Origin: Agrobacterium tumefaciens str. B6
Lineage (GTDB): Bacteria > Pseudomonadota > Alphaproteobacteria > Rhizobiales > Rhizobiaceae
DNA length: 64,000 nt
Assembly: GCF_001541315.1 (NCBI RefSeq)
Contig: NZ_LMVK01000005.1
Span: 1-64,000, forward strand
Reading direction: 5' to 3'
Shown here: piece after piece, positions 28,394 through 39,319 of the stretch
Layout: every line of letters starts with the position of its first letter
How positions within the stretch are numbered: position 1 is the first letter of the stretch
Notes under the pieces: generated by a model
Told to the model about the DNA's origin: nothing
The model's input: only the letters and a program-made list of their open reading frames with translations
Databases searched by the model: none
Program-made: the position numbers and the translations under genes

Positions 28394-28594
28394 TTAGGCC
28401 TTGGCTTCTGCCGCCTTCTGGCGGGCAATGGTTTTAACGCGGGCGATATCCTTGCGGACTTCGTTGATGCGCGAGGACTTCTCCAGCTGACCAGTTACCT
28501 TCTGGAAGCGCAGGTTGAACTGCTCCTTCTTCAGATCGGCGAGCTTGTCCTTGAGCTGGTCGGCGCTGAGGCCGCGAACTTCATCGGCTTTCAT
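28394..28594 (-). CDS. rpmC: 50S ribosomal protein L29
   Basis: 66 residues, a two-helix protein: [14 protein letters not shown]-type opening ([30 protein letters not shown]) and the ending [16 protein letters not shown]29 lies at the tunnel exit next to L23 and helps dock trigger factor and SRP. Confidence 0.98.
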   Translation of the reverse strand: MKADEVRGLSADQLKDKLADLKKEQFNLRFQKVTGQLEKSSRINEVRKDIARVKTIARQKAAEAKA

Positions 28595-28606
28595 GTGCCT
28601 TGCTCC

Positions 28607-29020
28607 TTACTCTGCGATGCGCTGTACGAAGCGCGTCTTGACCGAGAGCTTGGCAGCGCCGAGACGAAGCGCCTCACGGGCGATCTCCTCGGTAACACCG
28701 TCGATCTCGAACATCATACGACCGGGCTTGACCTTGCATGCCCAGTAATCGACCGAACCCTTGCCCTTACCCATACGAACTTCGGTCGGCTTGGCCGTAA
28801 CCGGAACGTCTGGGAATACGCGGATCCACACACGACCTGCGCGCTTCATGTAACGCGTGATCGCGCGGCGGGCCGCTTCGATCTCGCGTGCATTCACGCG
28901 GTTCGGTTCCTGCGACTTCAAGCCGAATTCACCGAATGCCAGGTCAAAGCCGCCCTTGGCGACGCCTTTGATGCGTCCCTTGAACTGCTTACGGTACTTA
29001 GTACGCTTTGGCTGCAACAT
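28607..29020 (-). CDS. rplP: 50S ribosomal protein L16
   Basis: 137 residues, opening [19 protein letters not shown], with [28 protein letters not shown]16 organises the A site of the large subunit. 12 bases before rpmC. Confidence 0.99.
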   Translation of the reverse strand: MLQPKRTKYRKQFKGRIKGVAKGGFDLAFGEFGLKSQEPNRVNAREIEAARRAITRYMKRAGRVWIRVFPDVPVTAKPTEVRMGKGKGSVDYWACKVKPGRMMFEIDGVTEEIAREALRLGAAKLSVKTRFVQRIAE

Positions 29021-29058
29021 TTTCTTACTTCTCCGAGCTTATCTTTCGCCAGCGTCAA

Positions 29059-29790
29059 TCAAGCGTTTTCGCGACGACGATCGGAACGATCGCCACGCTC
29101 ACGGCTTGCAGGGCCCTGTGCGTCGCCTTCGAGACCGCGACGCTCAGAAGCCATCGGATCGTGCTCAAGGATTTCGCCCTTGAAGATCCAGACCTTGATG
29201 CCGCAGATGCCGAATGCGGTTTCAGCTTCGGCTGTGCCGTAGTCAATGTCCGCACGCAGCGTGTGCAACGGAACGCGACCTTCGCGGTACCATTCGGTAC
29301 GAGCGATTTCTGCACCACCGAGACGGCCGCCGCAGGTGATCTTGATGCCTTCGGCGCCAAGACGCATTGCGGACTGAACAGCACGCTTCATCGCACGGCG
29401 GAAAGCCACGCGGCGCTCGAGCTGCTGAGCGATCGACTGGGCAACCAGCGTCGCGTCGATTTCCGGCTTGCGCACTTCAACGATGTTGAGGTGCGTTTCG
29501 GAGTTGGTCATCTCGGAAAGCTTCTTGCGAAGCTTCTCGATGTCTGCACCCTTCTTGCCGATGATCAGACCCGGACGAGCCGAGTGGATCGTGACGCGGC
29601 ACTTCTTGTGCGGACGCTCGATGACGACCTTGGCGATGCCGGCCTGCTTGAGTTCCTTGATCAGGTAAGCCCGGATCTTCAGGTCTTCATGCAGAAGCTT
29701 GCCGTATTCAGCGGTGTCAGCGTACCAGCGGCTGTCCCAGGTACGGTTGATGCCGAGGCGGAAGCCGATCGGATTGATTTTCTGACCCAT
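29059..29790 (-). CDS. rpsC: 30S ribosomal protein S3
   Basis: 243 residues. KH domain with [18 protein letters not shown] near 75-92 and the C-terminal domain block [37 protein letters not shown]3 lines the mRNA entry site. The tail of about 25 residues is rich in Arg, Glu and Asp. Its start shares one base with the rplV stop. Confidence 0.99.
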   Translation of the reverse strand: MGQKINPIGFRLGINRTWDSRWYADTAEYGKLLHEDLKIRAYLIKELKQAGIAKVVIERPHKKCRVTIHSARPGLIIGKKGADIEKLRKKLSEMTNSETHLNIVEVRKPEIDATLVAQSIAQQLERRVAFRRAMKRAVQSAMRLGAEGIKITCGGRLGGAEIARTEWYREGRVPLHTLRADIDYGTAEAETAFGICGIKVWIFKGEILEHDPMASERRGLEGDAQGPASRERGDRSDRRRENA

Positions 29791-30179
29791 TATGCGGCCT
29801 CCCCTTTTTCCTCAACTTCACGAACAACGATCGTGAGGTGAGAGAACGGCTTTTCAATGCGGGAAGCACGACCACGGCCACGGGCGTGGAAACGCTTCAT
29901 GGTGATGGACTTGCCAACATAGGCCTCGGCGACGACGAGAGCGTCGACGTCGAGGTCATGGTTGTTTTCCGCATTGGCAATTGCAGATTCGAGCGTCTTC
30001 TTGACGGTGCCTGCAATGCGCTTGCGGGAGAATTCGAGCTCGGCGAGAGCGCGATCAACCTTCTTGCCACGGATAAGAGCGGCAACCAGGTTCAGTTTCT
30101 GGGGGCTGACGCGGAGCGTACGGGCAATGGCCTGAGCCTCATTGTCCTTCAGCCGGCGTTCGGTCTTAGCCTTCGCCAT
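29790..30179 (-). CDS. rplV: 50S ribosomal protein L22
   Basis: 129 residues. [26 protein letters not shown] is the L22 core; the extended hairpin [21 protein letters not shown] lines the exit tunnel and is a known site of macrolide-resistance changes, none of which I can judge here. Confidence 0.99.
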   Translation of the reverse strand: MAKAKTERRLKDNEAQAIARTLRVSPQKLNLVAALIRGKKVDRALAELEFSRKRIAGTVKKTLESAIANAENNHDLDVDALVVAEAYVGKSITMKRFHARGRGRASRIEKPFSHLTIVVREVEEKGEAA

Positions 30180-30181
30180 GA

Positions 30182-30460
30182 TTACTTCCTCTTTGCCTTC
30201 TTGTCCGCGCCGTGACCGTAATAGGTACGGGTCGGAGAGAATTCACCGAACTTGTGTCCGACCATGTCTTCGTTGACGGAGACGGGCACATGCTTGCTGC
30301 CGTTGTAGACGCCGAACGTCAGACCAACGAACTGCGGCAGGATCGTGGAGCGACGGCTCCAGATCTTGATTACTTCGTTACGTCCGCTCTCGCGCACCTT
30401 CTCAGCCTTGGTGAGAAGATAGCCGTCAACAAACGGACCTTTCCATACTGAACGAGCCAT
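30182..30460 (-). CDS. rpsS: 30S ribosomal protein S19
   Basis: 92 residues, [16 protein letters not shown] and [22 protein letters not shown]19 sits in the head of the small subunit with S13. Two bases from rplV. Confidence 0.99.
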   Translation of the reverse strand: MARSVWKGPFVDGYLLTKAEKVRESGRNEVIKIWSRRSTILPQFVGLTFGVYNGSKHVPVSVNEDMVGHKFGEFSPTRTYYGHGADKKAKRK

Positions 30461-30475
30461 TAGTGACTACCTCTC

Positions 30476-31312
30476 TTACTTCTTACGCTGATGGCGCGAG
30501 CGCATGATGAACTTGTCGGTCGACTTGTTCGAACGGGTGCGCTTGCCCTTCGTGGGCTTGCCCCACGGAGTAACCGGGTGGCGACCACCCGACGTGCGAC
30601 CTTCACCACCACCGTGCGGGTGGTCGACCGGGTTCATGACGACGCCGCGAACGTGCGGACGCTTGCCACGCCAACGCGAACGACCGGCTTTACCGTCGTT
30701 GATGTTGCCGTGATCCGAGTTCGAAACAGCGCCGATCGATGCGAGGCAGGAGCCGTGCACCAGACGCTGTTCGCCCGAGTTGAGACGCAGGATGGCCATA
30801 CCGGCATCGCGGCCGACGAGCTGGACATACGTACCGGCGGAGCGAGCGATCTGACCGCCCTTGCCCGGCTTCATCTCGACGTTGTGGATGATCGAACCAA
30901 CAGGAATGTACTGAAGCGGCATGGTGTTGCCGGGCTTCACGTCCACTGCCTTGTCGGAGGCGATCACCTTGTCACCGGCAGCGAGACGCTGTGGCGCGAG
31001 AATGTAAGCCTGTTCGCCGTCGGTATACGTAACCAGCGCGATGAACGCGGTGCGGTTGGGGTCGTATTCCAAACGTTCAACGGTGCCTTCAACGTCGAAC
31101 TTGCGACGCTTGAAGTCAACCAGACGGTAGGTCCGCTTGTGACCGCCACCCTGGAAACGGACGGTGATCCGGCCCTGGTTGTTACGGCCACCCTTGGAGC
31201 TGAGGCCCTGGGTGAGAGCCTTTACCGGCTTGCCCTTGTAGAGCGAAGCGCGGTCCACGATAACCAGCTGACGCTGGCTCGGCGTGGTCGGATTGAAACT
31301 TTTCAATGCCAT
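30476..31312 (-). CDS. rplB: 50S ribosomal protein L2
   Basis: 278 residues. The C-terminal block [33 protein letters not shown] contains the histidine needed for peptidyl-transferase activity. L2 is a primary 23S-binding protein and an intersubunit bridge. Full family length. Confidence 0.99.
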   Translation of the reverse strand: MALKSFNPTTPSQRQLVIVDRASLYKGKPVKALTQGLSSKGGRNNQGRITVRFQGGGHKRTYRLVDFKRRKFDVEGTVERLEYDPNRTAFIALVTYTDGEQAYILAPQRLAAGDKVIASDKAVDVKPGNTMPLQYIPVGSIIHNVEMKPGKGGQIARSAGTYVQLVGRDAGMAILRLNSGEQRLVHGSCLASIGAVSNSDHGNINDGKAGRSRWRGKRPHVRGVVMNPVDHPHGGGEGRTSGGRHPVTPWGKPTKGKRTRSNKSTDKFIMRSRHQRKK

Positions 31313-31355
31313 ATTCTTGTTCCCTTTTGGGTCTTTGCCCGCTTGGGCCTAACCT

Positions 31356-31649
31356 TTAGAGTCCGGTGGACACGTCGATGGATTGACCTTCGGCGAGCGT
31401 AACGACGGCTTTCTTGACGTCCTTAAGCTTACCGGCGAACCCACGGAAACGACGGGTCTTACCCTTGCGGATAAGCGTGTTCACAGCCGTGACTTTGACG
31501 CCGAAGAGAGCTTCCACGGCAGCCTTGATTTCAGGCTTGGAAGCGCTTTTGGCGACGTTGAATACGACCTGGTTCTGTTCGGATACCAGCGTCGACTTTT
31601 CCGTGATCGAAGGAGATACGATCACATCGTAGTGGCGAAGATCCGTCAT
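31356..31649 (-). CDS. rplW: 50S ribosomal protein L23
   Basis: 97 residues; [27 protein letters not shown] and the flexible loop [16 protein letters not shown]23 is the main docking site for trigger factor and SRP at the tunnel exit. Its start overlaps the rplD stop by 4 bases. Confidence 0.99.
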   Translation of the reverse strand: MTDLRHYDVIVSPSITEKSTLVSEQNQVVFNVAKSASKPEIKAAVEALFGVKVTAVNTLIRKGKTRRFRGFAGKLKDVKKAVVTLAEGQSIDVSTGL

Positions 31650-32266
31650 TTGAACCGCTCCTCCAGAGCCTCTACAGCAGCCTTGGAAAGCACGAGCTTG
31701 CCACGACGCAGGATGTCGTAAACATTGATGCCCTGAACCGGCAGAACGTCCACATTCGGGATGTTCTGAGCTGCGAGCTTGAAGTTGCCATCAAGTTCTG
31801 CGCCACCGATAACGAGAGCGTTGGTCAGGCCAAGCGAAGCGAAGCTGCCCAGCAGAGCCTTGGTCTTTGCTTCGGACGCGACGAGCTGATCGACGATGAT
31901 CAGTTCTTCAGCCTTCAGCTTTGCGGACAGGGCGTGACGCAGAGCAAGCGCACGAACCTTCTTGGGAAGGTCATGTGCGTGGCTGCGAACGACCGGGCCG
32001 TGGGCCTTGCCGCCGCCGCGGAACTGCGGTGCGCGAGCCGAATGGTGACGAGCGCGGCCGGTACCCTTCTGCTTGTACATCTTCGCGCCGGTGCGGGAAA
32101 CTTCCGACCGGTTCTTGGACTTGTGGGTTCCCTGCTGCTTCTTTGCAAGCTGCCAGCGAACCATACGGGCCAGGATGTCCTGGCGGGGGTCGAGGCCGAA
32201 GATCTCATCCGACAGAGAAACCTTGCCGGCGTCTTTTCCCTCGAGGGTTTTGACGTTCAATTCCAT
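31646..32266 (-). CDS. rplD: 50S ribosomal protein L4
   Basis: 206 residues with the tunnel loop [27 protein letters not shown]. In gamma-proteobacteria L4 represses the S10 operon through its leader; whether the long rpsJ leader here responds is unknown. Overlaps rplW by 4 bases. Confidence 0.99.
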   Translation of the reverse strand: MELNVKTLEGKDAGKVSLSDEIFGLDPRQDILARMVRWQLAKKQQGTHKSKNRSEVSRTGAKMYKQKGTGRARHHSARAPQFRGGGKAHGPVVRSHAHDLPKKVRALALRHALSAKLKAEELIIVDQLVASEAKTKALLGSFASLGLTNALVIGGAELDGNFKLAAQNIPNVDVLPVQGINVYDILRRGKLVLSKAAVEALEERFK

Positions 32267-32278
32267 GATAAGGCTCCC

Positions 32279-32920
32279 TTACTTCGCAGCCGACTTGACG
32301 GCGTCGCGGACGATGATCCAGGAACCCTTCGAGCCGGGAACTGCACCCTTCACGAGGATGAGGCCACGGTCTTCATCGGTCGAAACGACTTCGAGGTTCT
32401 GGGTCGTAACGCGCGTCTGGCCCATATGACCAGCCATGCGCTTGCCCTTCCAGACGCGGCCCGGATCCTGGTTGTTACCGGTCGAACCGTGTGCACGGTG
32501 CGATACGGAGTTACCGTGCGAAGCGCGGCCACCACCGAAGTTGTGACGCTTCATAGCACCGGCAAAACCTTTACCGAGCGTGGTTCCAGTGACGTCGACC
32601 AGCTGGCCGGACTGAAAATGATTTGCGGTCAGTGTTGCACCGATGTCGATCAGGTTCTCGGGGGAAACCCGGAACTCGACGAGCTTGGCTTTCGGCTCGA
32701 CGTTGGCAGCGGCAAAATGACCGCGAAGCGCCTTCGTCGTGTTCTTGACCTTGGACTGGCCGGCACCGAGCTGAACTGCGGTGTAGCCATTCTTGTCTTC
32801 CGTGCGCTGGGCAACGACTTGTACGTTATCCAGTCGCAATACTGTTACAGGGATATGTTCACCTGCGTCGTTATAGACGCGTGTCATACCCACTTTCTGT
32901 GCAATCACACCTGAACGCAT
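32279..32920 (-). CDS. rplC: 50S ribosomal protein L3
   Basis: 213 residues starting at ATG 32920 ([21 protein letters not shown]); the frame is open 48 codons further up but that part is unrelated to L3. The loop around [26 protein letters not shown] reaches the peptidyl-transferase centre and holds the glutamine that is methylated by PrmB. The 204-base gap after rpsJ contains GC-rich self-complementary stretches but no ORF. Confidence 0.98.
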   Translation of the reverse strand: MRSGVIAQKVGMTRVYNDAGEHIPVTVLRLDNVQVVAQRTEDKNGYTAVQLGAGQSKVKNTTKALRGHFAAANVEPKAKLVEFRVSPENLIDIGATLTANHFQSGQLVDVTGTTLGKGFAGAMKRHNFGGGRASHGNSVSHRAHGSTGNNQDPGRVWKGKRMAGHMGQTRVTTQNLEVVSTDEDRGLILVKGAVPGSKGSWIIVRDAVKSAAK

Positions 32921-33124
32921 TGGTTCATCCTCTTGCGAGCCTTGAAGGGAAAACCCTCTCTGGCCTTTGTTAAGGAGTGCCCTTCGACATCTCACGATGT
33001 TTCCGGTCTCCGGTTTGGAAGTCGTTGGATTTCTCCACGTACCTTCCTTGTTATTGGCCCTCACCCAAAGGTGAAGTCCGGCCTTTTACTTCAGCCCTCA
33101 CCCTGGATGGGGTCGGGCCGGGTC

Positions 33125-33433
33125 TTAGAGCTTGATTTCCACGTCAACGCCGGCAGCGAGGTCGAGCTTCATCAGAGCATCGACAGTCTGCGGGGTGGGG
33201 TCAACGATATCGAGAAGACGCTTGTGCGTCCGCATTTCGAACTGTTCACGGCTCTTCTTATCAACGTGGGGAGAGCGGTTGACGGTAAACTTTTCGATGC
33301 GGGTGGGGAGCGGAACCGGGCCGCGAACGCTGGCGCCGGTGCGCTTTGCGGTCGACACGATTTCACGGGTAGAGGCATCGAGGATCCGGTGATCGAACGC
33401 CTTGAGGCGAATACGGATATTCTGGCCGTTCAT
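33125..33433 (-). CDS. rpsJ: 30S ribosomal protein S10
   Basis: 102 residues, [27 protein letters not shown]10 is also NusE, the partner of NusB and NusG in antitermination and transcription-translation coupling. First gene of the S10 operon; about 190 bases of leader separate it from the likely promoter. Confidence 0.99.
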
Positions 33434-33623
33434 TCGTCTTGTCCTTGTTCTTTGTTATTCGTTTCCGCACGCGGAAACACATGAACTTCTATTGATCGTG
33501 GCGCCGCAGATTTTCAAAAATCGAGAGGGATGAGCGTTACACCCCAATCATTTCGGTAGTCTGTATTGCTAAAAACACCGCGCTCCGCAATCGCTTGCGA
33601 ATCCAGCGGTGATTGTGAGTGCG

Positions 33624-33652
33624 CGTTTACGCGCTTTCACCGAATTTTTCAA
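33624..33652 (-). promoter_or_regulatory. Likely promoter of the S10 operon
   Basis: TTGAAA (33652-33647), 17 bases, TAAACG (33629-33624) on the minus strand, between the tufA terminator and rpsJ. The implied leader is about 180 bases long and could carry control by ribosomal proteins. The rest of the 311-base gap holds nothing else I recognise. Confidence 0.45.
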
Positions 33653-33694
33653 GCACTAAAAATGCAACGCCGCCAGGCTTTTTACTAAAAGGCC

Positions 33695-33721
33695 GGCGGC
33701 GGTGTTGTTCACACCGCCGCC
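33695..33721 (-). terminator. Terminator after tufA
   Basis: An 11-bp stem GGCGGCGGTGT / ACACCGCCGCC with a 5-base loop; on the minus strand it is followed by GGCC then TTTT. It lies 24 bases after the tufA stop and separates the str and S10 operons. Confidence 0.65.
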
Positions 33722-33744
33722 AGTCAGAATTTCAATGGTCGAAA

Positions 33745-34920
33745 TTACTCGACGATCGAAGCCACGATGCCGGCGCCGACGGTACGGCCGCCTTCGCGGA
33801 TAGCGAAGCGCAGCTTTTCTTCCATCGCGATCGGAACGATCAGCTCGACTTCAACGGTGACGTTGTCGCCAGGCATAACCATTTCCGTGCCTTCCGGAAG
33901 CGACACGATGCCGGTCACGTCAGTCGTACGGAAGTAGAACTGCGGACGGTAGTTCGTGAAGAACGGCGTATGACGGCCGCCTTCTTCCTTCGTCAGGATG
34001 TAGGCTTCTGCCATGAACTTCTTGTGCGGCTTGACCGAACCCGGCTTGCACAGGATCTGACCACGCTCAACGCCGTCACGGGTAACACCGCGAACCAGTG
34101 CACCGATGTTGTCGCCAGCCTGGCCCTGGTCGAGCAGCTTGCGGAACATTTCAACGCCGGTAACAGTCGTCTTCGAAGTCGGACGGATGCCGACGATTTC
34201 GACTTCTTCACCAACCTTGACGATACCGCGCTCAACGCGACCCGTCACAACCGTACCACGGCCAGAGATCGAGAACACGTCTTCGATCGGCATCAGGAAC
34301 GGCCGGTCGATCGGACGCTCAGGCGCCGGGATGTAGGCGTCAACAGCAGCCATCAGCTCGCGGATCGCGTCTTCACCGATCTTCTTGTCAGAATCTTCAA
34401 GAGCAGCAAGCGCCGAACCCTTGATGATCGGGATATCGTCGCCCGGGAAGTCGTAGGACGACAGAAGTTCGCGAACTTCCAGTTCAACGAGCTCGAGAAG
34501 CTCGGCGTCGTCAACCTGGTCGACCTTGTTGAGGAATACGACGATCGCCGGAACGCCAACCTGGCGAGCGAGCAGGATGTGCTCGCGGGTCTGCGGCATC
34601 GGGCCGTCAGCTGCAGAGCAAACCAGGATCGCGCCGTCCATCTGGGCAGCACCGGTGATCATGTTCTTCACGTAGTCGGCGTGGCCGGGGCAGTCGACGT
34701 GCGCGTAGTGACGGGCAGGCGTCTCGTATTCAACGTGTGCCGTCGAGATCGTGATACCACGAGCCTTTTCTTCCGGAGCCGCGTCGATCTGGTCATACGC
34801 CTTGAACTCGCCGAAGAACTTCGTGATTGCTGCCGTCAGCGACGTCTTGCCATGGTCAACGTGACCGATCGTGCCAATGTTGACGTGCGGCTTATTGCGC
34901 TCGAACTTGCTCTTTGCCAT
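33745..34920 (-). CDS. tufA: Elongation factor Tu, copy A
   Basis: 391 residues, three domains. GTPase motifs: GHVDHGKTS (19-27), DCPGH (76-80), NKVD (131-134), SAL near 169-171. It carries aminoacyl-tRNA to the ribosome. Last gene of the str operon, 65 bases after fusA. It differs from the copy at 54109-55284 at only two amino acids, A199 (Thr in the other) and R206 (Gln in the other), each from a single base change; I saw no other difference in the coding bases. Confidence 0.99.
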   Translation of the reverse strand: MAKSKFERNKPHVNIGTIGHVDHGKTSLTAAITKFFGEFKAYDQIDAAPEEKARGITISTAHVEYETPARHYAHVDCPGHADYVKNMITGAAQMDGAILVCSAADGPMPQTREHILLARQVGVPAIVVFLNKVDQVDDAELLELVELEVRELLSSYDFPGDDIPIIKGSALAALEDSDKKIGEDAIRELMAAVDAYIPAPERPIDRPFLMPIEDVFSISGRGTVVTGRVERGIVKVGEEVEIVGIRPTSKTTVTGVEMFRKLLDQGQAGDNIGALVRGVTRDGVERGQILCKPGSVKPHKKFMAEAYILTKEEGGRHTPFFTNYRPQFYFRTTDVTGIVSLPEGTEMVMPGDNVTVEVELIVPIAMEEKLRFAIREGGRTVGAGIVASIVE

Positions 34921-34985
34921 TAGTGGCTCTCCATTCTTGTCCCTTGACGGGAATAATCTTCAAAATTCGGTGGGGCGTACCCCGA

Positions 34986-37085
34986 TCACTTCTGACCGGA
35001 GTACTTTGCCTGGATTTCCTGCGCCACGTTCGACGGAACCGGCGAATAGTGGTCGAACGTCATCGAGTACTGTGCACGGCCCTGCGACATGGAGCGCAGG
35101 TTGTCGACGTACTTGAACATGTTCGCGAGCGGAACATGCGCGTTGATGACGACGGCGATACCACGGCTTTCCTGGCCCTGGATCTGACCACGACGGGAGT
35201 TCAGGTCGCCGATAACGTCACCGACATAGTCTTCCGGCGTTACGACTTCGACCTTCATCATCGGCTCGAGAAGCTGTGCGCCAGCCTTCTTCGCTGCTTC
35301 ACGGAAGCAGGCACGCGATGCGATTTCGAAGGCGAGAACCGACGAGTCAACATCGTGGAATGCACCGTCGACCAGCGTCGCCTTGACGCCGAGCATCGGG
35401 AAGCCAGCCAGCGGACCGGAAGACAGAACGCTTTCGATACCCTTCTGAACGCCCGGGATGTATTCCTTCGGAACAGCACCACCGACGATCTTCGATTCGA
35501 ACTTGAAGTCTTCGCCTTCGGGGTTCGGTTCGAAGATGATCTTCACGCGAGCGAACTGACCGGTACCACCGGACTGCTTCTTGTGCGTGTAGTCTTCTTC
35601 GTGCTGACGCGTGATGGTTTCGCGGTAGGCAACCTGCGGAGCGCCGACGGTAGCTTCAACCTTGAACTCGCGACGCATACGGTCAACGAGAATGTCGAGG
35701 TGAAGTTCGCCCATGCCTGCGATGATCGTCTGACCGGATTCTTCATCCGTCTTGACGCGGAACGAAGGATCTTCAGCAGCCAGGCGGTTGAGCGCGAGGC
35801 CCATCTTTTCCTGGTCGCCCTTGGTCTTCGGCTCGATGGCGATCTGGATGACCGGCTCGGGGAATTCCATGCGCTCGAGGATAACCGGCTTCAGCGGATC
35901 GCAGAGCGTATCGCCAGTGGTGGTTTCCTTGAGGCCAGCCAGAGCAACGATGTCGCCGGCAAAGGCTTCTTCGATGTCTTCACGGCTGTTGGAATGCATC
36001 TGCAGCATACGGCCGACGCGCTCGCGCTTGTCCTTGACCGTGTTGATGACCGACGTGCCCTTTTCGAGCTTGCCGGAGTAGATGCGGGCGAAGGTCAGCG
36101 AACCGACGAAGGGGTCGTTCATGATCTTGAACGCGAGCATGGAAAGCGGCTCGCTGTCATCGGCATGACGCTCGATTTCGGCTTCGGTCTTGAAGTCGAT
36201 GCCCTTGATCGCCGGAATGTCCAGCGGAGAAGGCAGGTAGTCGACAACAGCGTCGAGAAGCGGCTGAACGCCCTTGTTCTTGAACGCGGTACCGCAGAAC
36301 ATCGGGTGGAACTTCACGTCGATGGTGCCGCGGCGAACGAGCGCACGGATCTTTTCGTTGTCGGGCATGATGCCGTTCAGGTAGTCTTCCATCGCTTCTT
36401 CGTCGATCTCGACAACGGTCTCGATCAGCTTTTCGCGATATTCGTCAGCCTTGGCCTTCATGTCTTCAGGAATTTCGACGACGTCCCACTGAGCGCCGAG
36501 CGATTCGTCGCGCCAGATGAGTGCGTTCATCTCGATCAGGTCGATAACGCCCTTGAACTCGGTCTCAGCGCCTATCGGCAGCTGCATGACAACGGCGATG
36601 GCGCCGAGACGGGTCTTGATCATTTCTACCGAGCGGTAGAAGTCAGCGCCGGTCTTGTCCATCTTGTTACAGAAGATCATACGCGGAACATGATACTTCT
36701 CGGCCTGGCGCCAGACGGTTTCCGTCTGCGGCTCAACACCGGCGTTGGCGTCGAGCAGCGCGATGGCGCCGTCGAGAACGCGCAGCGAACGCTCAACTTC
36801 AATGGTGAAGTCGACGTGGCCGGGGGTGTCGATGATGTTGAAGCGGCGCATCTTGCCGTCGCGACCCTTCCAGAAGGTCGTGGTGGCAGCGGAGGTGATG
36901 GTGATACCACGCTCCTGCTCCTGTTCCATCCAGTCCATCGTGGCTGCGCCATCGTGAACTTCACCGATCTTGTGCGACTTACCGGTGTAATAAAGGATAC
37001 GCTCGGTGGTCGTCGTCTTGCCGGCGTCGATATGCGCCATGATACCGAAATTGCGGTAGTCTTCGATTTTATATTCGCGAGCCAT
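34986..37085 (-). CDS. fusA: Elongation factor G
   Basis: 699 residues, five domains. GTPase motifs [19 protein letters not shown] (17-35), [18 protein letters not shown]; domain IV block [24 protein letters not shown] moves tRNA and mRNA after each peptide bond and helps recycle ribosomes. Third gene of the str operon, 34 bases after rpsG. Confidence 0.99.
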   Translation of the reverse strand: MAREYKIEDYRNFGIMAHIDAGKTTTTERILYYTGKSHKIGEVHDGAATMDWMEQEQERGITITSAATTTFWKGRDGKMRRFNIIDTPGHVDFTIEVERSLRVLDGAIALLDANAGVEPQTETVWRQAEKYHVPRMIFCNKMDKTGADFYRSVEMIKTRLGAIAVVMQLPIGAETEFKGVIDLIEMNALIWRDESLGAQWDVVEIPEDMKAKADEYREKLIETVVEIDEEAMEDYLNGIMPDNEKIRALVRRGTIDVKFHPMFCGTAFKNKGVQPLLDAVVDYLPSPLDIPAIKGIDFKTEAEIERHADDSEPLSMLAFKIMNDPFVGSLTFARIYSGKLEKGTSVINTVKDKRERVGRMLQMHSNSREDIEEAFAGDIVALAGLKETTTGDTLCDPLKPVILERMEFPEPVIQIAIEPKTKGDQEKMGLALNRLAAEDPSFRVKTDEESGQTIIAGMGELHLDILVDRMRREFKVEATVGAPQVAYRETITRQHEEDYTHKKQSGGTGQFARVKIIFEPNPEGEDFKFESKIVGGAVPKEYIPGVQKGIESVLSSGPLAGFPMLGVKATLVDGAFHDVDSSVLAFEIASRACFREAAKKAGAQLLEPMMKVEVVTPEDYVGDVIGDLNSRRGQIQGQESRGIAVVINAHVPLANMFKYVDNLRSMSQGRAQYSMTFDHYSPVPSNVAQEIQAKYSGQK

Positions 37086-37119
37086 AATGGACTGCCTTTC
37101 GATATGCGACCGGTTAAGA

Positions 37120-37602
<483 letters not shown>

Positions 37603-37667
37603 TCAATGTTATTGACGCTTTACCACGCGGAGAACCTCGCGCAGCGCCGGAATTTGTTAAACCCGAA

Positions 37668-38039
37668 TTACTTCGGACGCTTCGCACCGTACTTGGAGCG
37701 GCGCTGCTTGCGGTTCTTGACGCCCTGGGTATCGAGAACACCGCGGATGATGTGGTAACGCACACCCGGCAAGTCCTTTACGCGGCCGCCGCGGATCATG
37801 ACCACGGAGTGTTCCTGAAGGTTGTGACCTTCGCCCGGAATGTAACCGATGACTTCGAAGCCGTTGGTGAGGCGGATCTTGGCAACCTTACGCAGAGCCG
37901 AGTTCGGCTTCTTCGGGGTCGTCGTGTAAACGCGGGTGCAAACACCACGCTTCTGCGGGTTTTCCTGAAGAGCAGGAACCTTGTTGCGCTTTACCTGTGC
38001 CTGGCGAGGCTTGCGGATCAGCTGGTTTACGGTAGGCAT
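37668..38039 (-). CDS. rpsL: 30S ribosomal protein S12
   Basis: 123 residues, [16 protein letters not shown]. The decoding-centre loop [11 protein letters not shown] (lysines 43 and 44 counting the first Met) and the second loop [13 protein letters not shown] keep the wild-type lysines, so streptomycin sensitivity is expected at this gene. First gene of the str operon, 77 bases before rpsG. Confidence 0.99.
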
Positions 38040-38306
38040 ATAACCATCCCTTGCAAAAACTACTTAAGCCACCCTCACGGGTGGCGGCTATGCCGTTGCC
38101 GGCGACGATGCACGCATATATCCTCATGCGCAAAACGTGGCCCGATCCGGTTTCACGGATGGACCACCAAGAGCAGAGGACACCGGATGAGGCGTCTTGC
38201 GTGCAACATTCGTGTCTTCTACGTGCAATGGAGACCCGTTTGAGATGATGTTCGGGAAAAAGCTTTCCGAACGGCCAGCACCCACAGAGGCTCCGATGGC
38301 GGGCGT
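38040..38306 (-). promoter_or_regulatory. Long structured leader of the str operon
   Basis: About 260 untranslated bases lie between the promoter and rpsL. They contain a 7-bp hairpin GCCACCC / GGGTGGC (38068-38085) only 28 bases before the rpsL start, and a second hairpin TTCGGGAAA / TTTCCGAA around 38250-38272. Both could be sites for control by a ribosomal protein. From 38336 to 38565 I see no further feature apart from the ribosome site of the next gene. Confidence 0.4.
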
Positions 38307-38335
38307 ACTACTGTTTTAGCCAGCTTTCGTCAAGG
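38307..38335 (-). promoter_or_regulatory. Sigma-70 promoter of the str operon
   Basis: TTGACG (38335-38330), 17 bases, TAGTAC (38312-38307) on the minus strand. The -35 is part of CTTGAC, the preferred alphaproteobacterial form. Confidence 0.6.
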
Positions 38336-38565
38336 GCGAATCCGCATTTTGCCCGCGCGCCCGCGGCCACGAAGCCCGCGTCCGGGCCATTTCCAGCCAG
38401 CTTTAACATAAGTCGGCGCAGAAGGTTGCGATTTCGACCTCCACGCTTTGGCTTTTCATAAAATCCGTCTATTGATTCCCTGTGGCGAGCCGGAGCAGCG
38501 CCGCCACGGGCGGAACCGATTCCATCGGCCCCCATTACAGCAACGAATGATCAAGGAACCGCGTC

Positions 38566-38859
38566 ATGAGCACCCTCCCCGACAACGACAACGGACGCGA
38601 AGAGCCGATGGTCTTCATCGTCATCGGCAAGGCCTATGAGCACGACAATTCCGAAGGCATCGACATCCACGTCATTTTGCGGGCGCCGGACGACGATACC
38701 GCCGTGCGCGAAACGCTGAACGCGCTTTCCGAGGAAGGCTTCATCGAAGCGGACCTCGACCAGATCGGCATGCTGACCGAAGTTCCCGATGAAGAGCCGC
38801 ACGCTTCCGCCTATCAGGGCGCGCTCGAAGGCGAAGTCGCCATCATCCGTTTCGCCTGA
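38566..38859 (+). CDS. Conserved hypothetical protein, 97 residues
   Basis: A small acidic soluble protein starting at ATG 38566 behind AAGGA. It has no signal peptide or membrane segment. The pattern EEPMVFIVIGKAYEHDNSEGIDIHVILRAPDDDTAVRETLNAL suggests an alternating beta-alpha fold. I do not recognise a function. The next gene follows after 11 bases on the same strand, so the two may be co-transcribed. They sit between rpoC and rpsL, against the direction of the ribosomal genes. Confidence 0.7.
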   Translation: MSTLPDNDNGREEPMVFIVIGKAYEHDNSEGIDIHVILRAPDDDTAVRETLNALSEEGFIEADLDQIGMLTEVPDEEPHASAYQGALEGEVAIIRFA

Positions 38860-38870
38860 GGCGCAAATCC

Positions 38871-39221
38871 ATGGCGGTAAGACGGGTCGTCGCCAATATA
38901 GAAACGCCCGACCCAGCGCGGGCGAAGGCGTTTTATTGCGATATTCTCGGCATGCCCGTCGCCATGGATCACGGCTGGATCGTCACCCATGCCAGCCCGC
39001 TCGAAGCAAGAGCACAGGTCAGCTTCGCAAGTGAAGGCGGCTCCGGCAATGATGTGCCGGACCTTTCGATCGAGGTTGATGATTTCGAGGAGGTCCACGC
39101 CAGAATCCTGAAGGCCGGGCTGCCCATCGAATACGGCCCCGCCGTCGAGGCATGGGGCGTACGCCGCCTTTTCGTGCGCGACCCCTTCGGCAAACTTATC
39201 AATATATTAAGTCACTCATAG
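38871..39221 (+). CDS. VOC family (glyoxalase/bleomycin-resistance fold) protein
   Basis: 116 residues in the vicinal-oxygen-chelate fold: FYCDILGMPVAMDHGWIVTH in the first beta-alpha-beta unit and AWGVRRLFVRDPFGKLINIL in the second. Such proteins include glyoxalases, dioxygenases and antibiotic-binding proteins; with no clear full set of metal ligands visible I leave the activity open. GAGGCG lies before ATG 38871. Confidence 0.85.
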   Translation: MAVRRVVANIETPDPARAKAFYCDILGMPVAMDHGWIVTHASPLEARAQVSFASEGGSGNDVPDLSIEVDDFEEVHARILKAGLPIEYGPAVEAWGVRRLFVRDPFGKLINILSHS

Positions 39222-39319
39222 ATTATATACTTTTAATACAATAGTATTATTTCTTTATCCGTTGAACAATACCAAAATATGAGCTTACAATAGTACCGGC
39301 GCAAAATTCCGGTGGCGGG

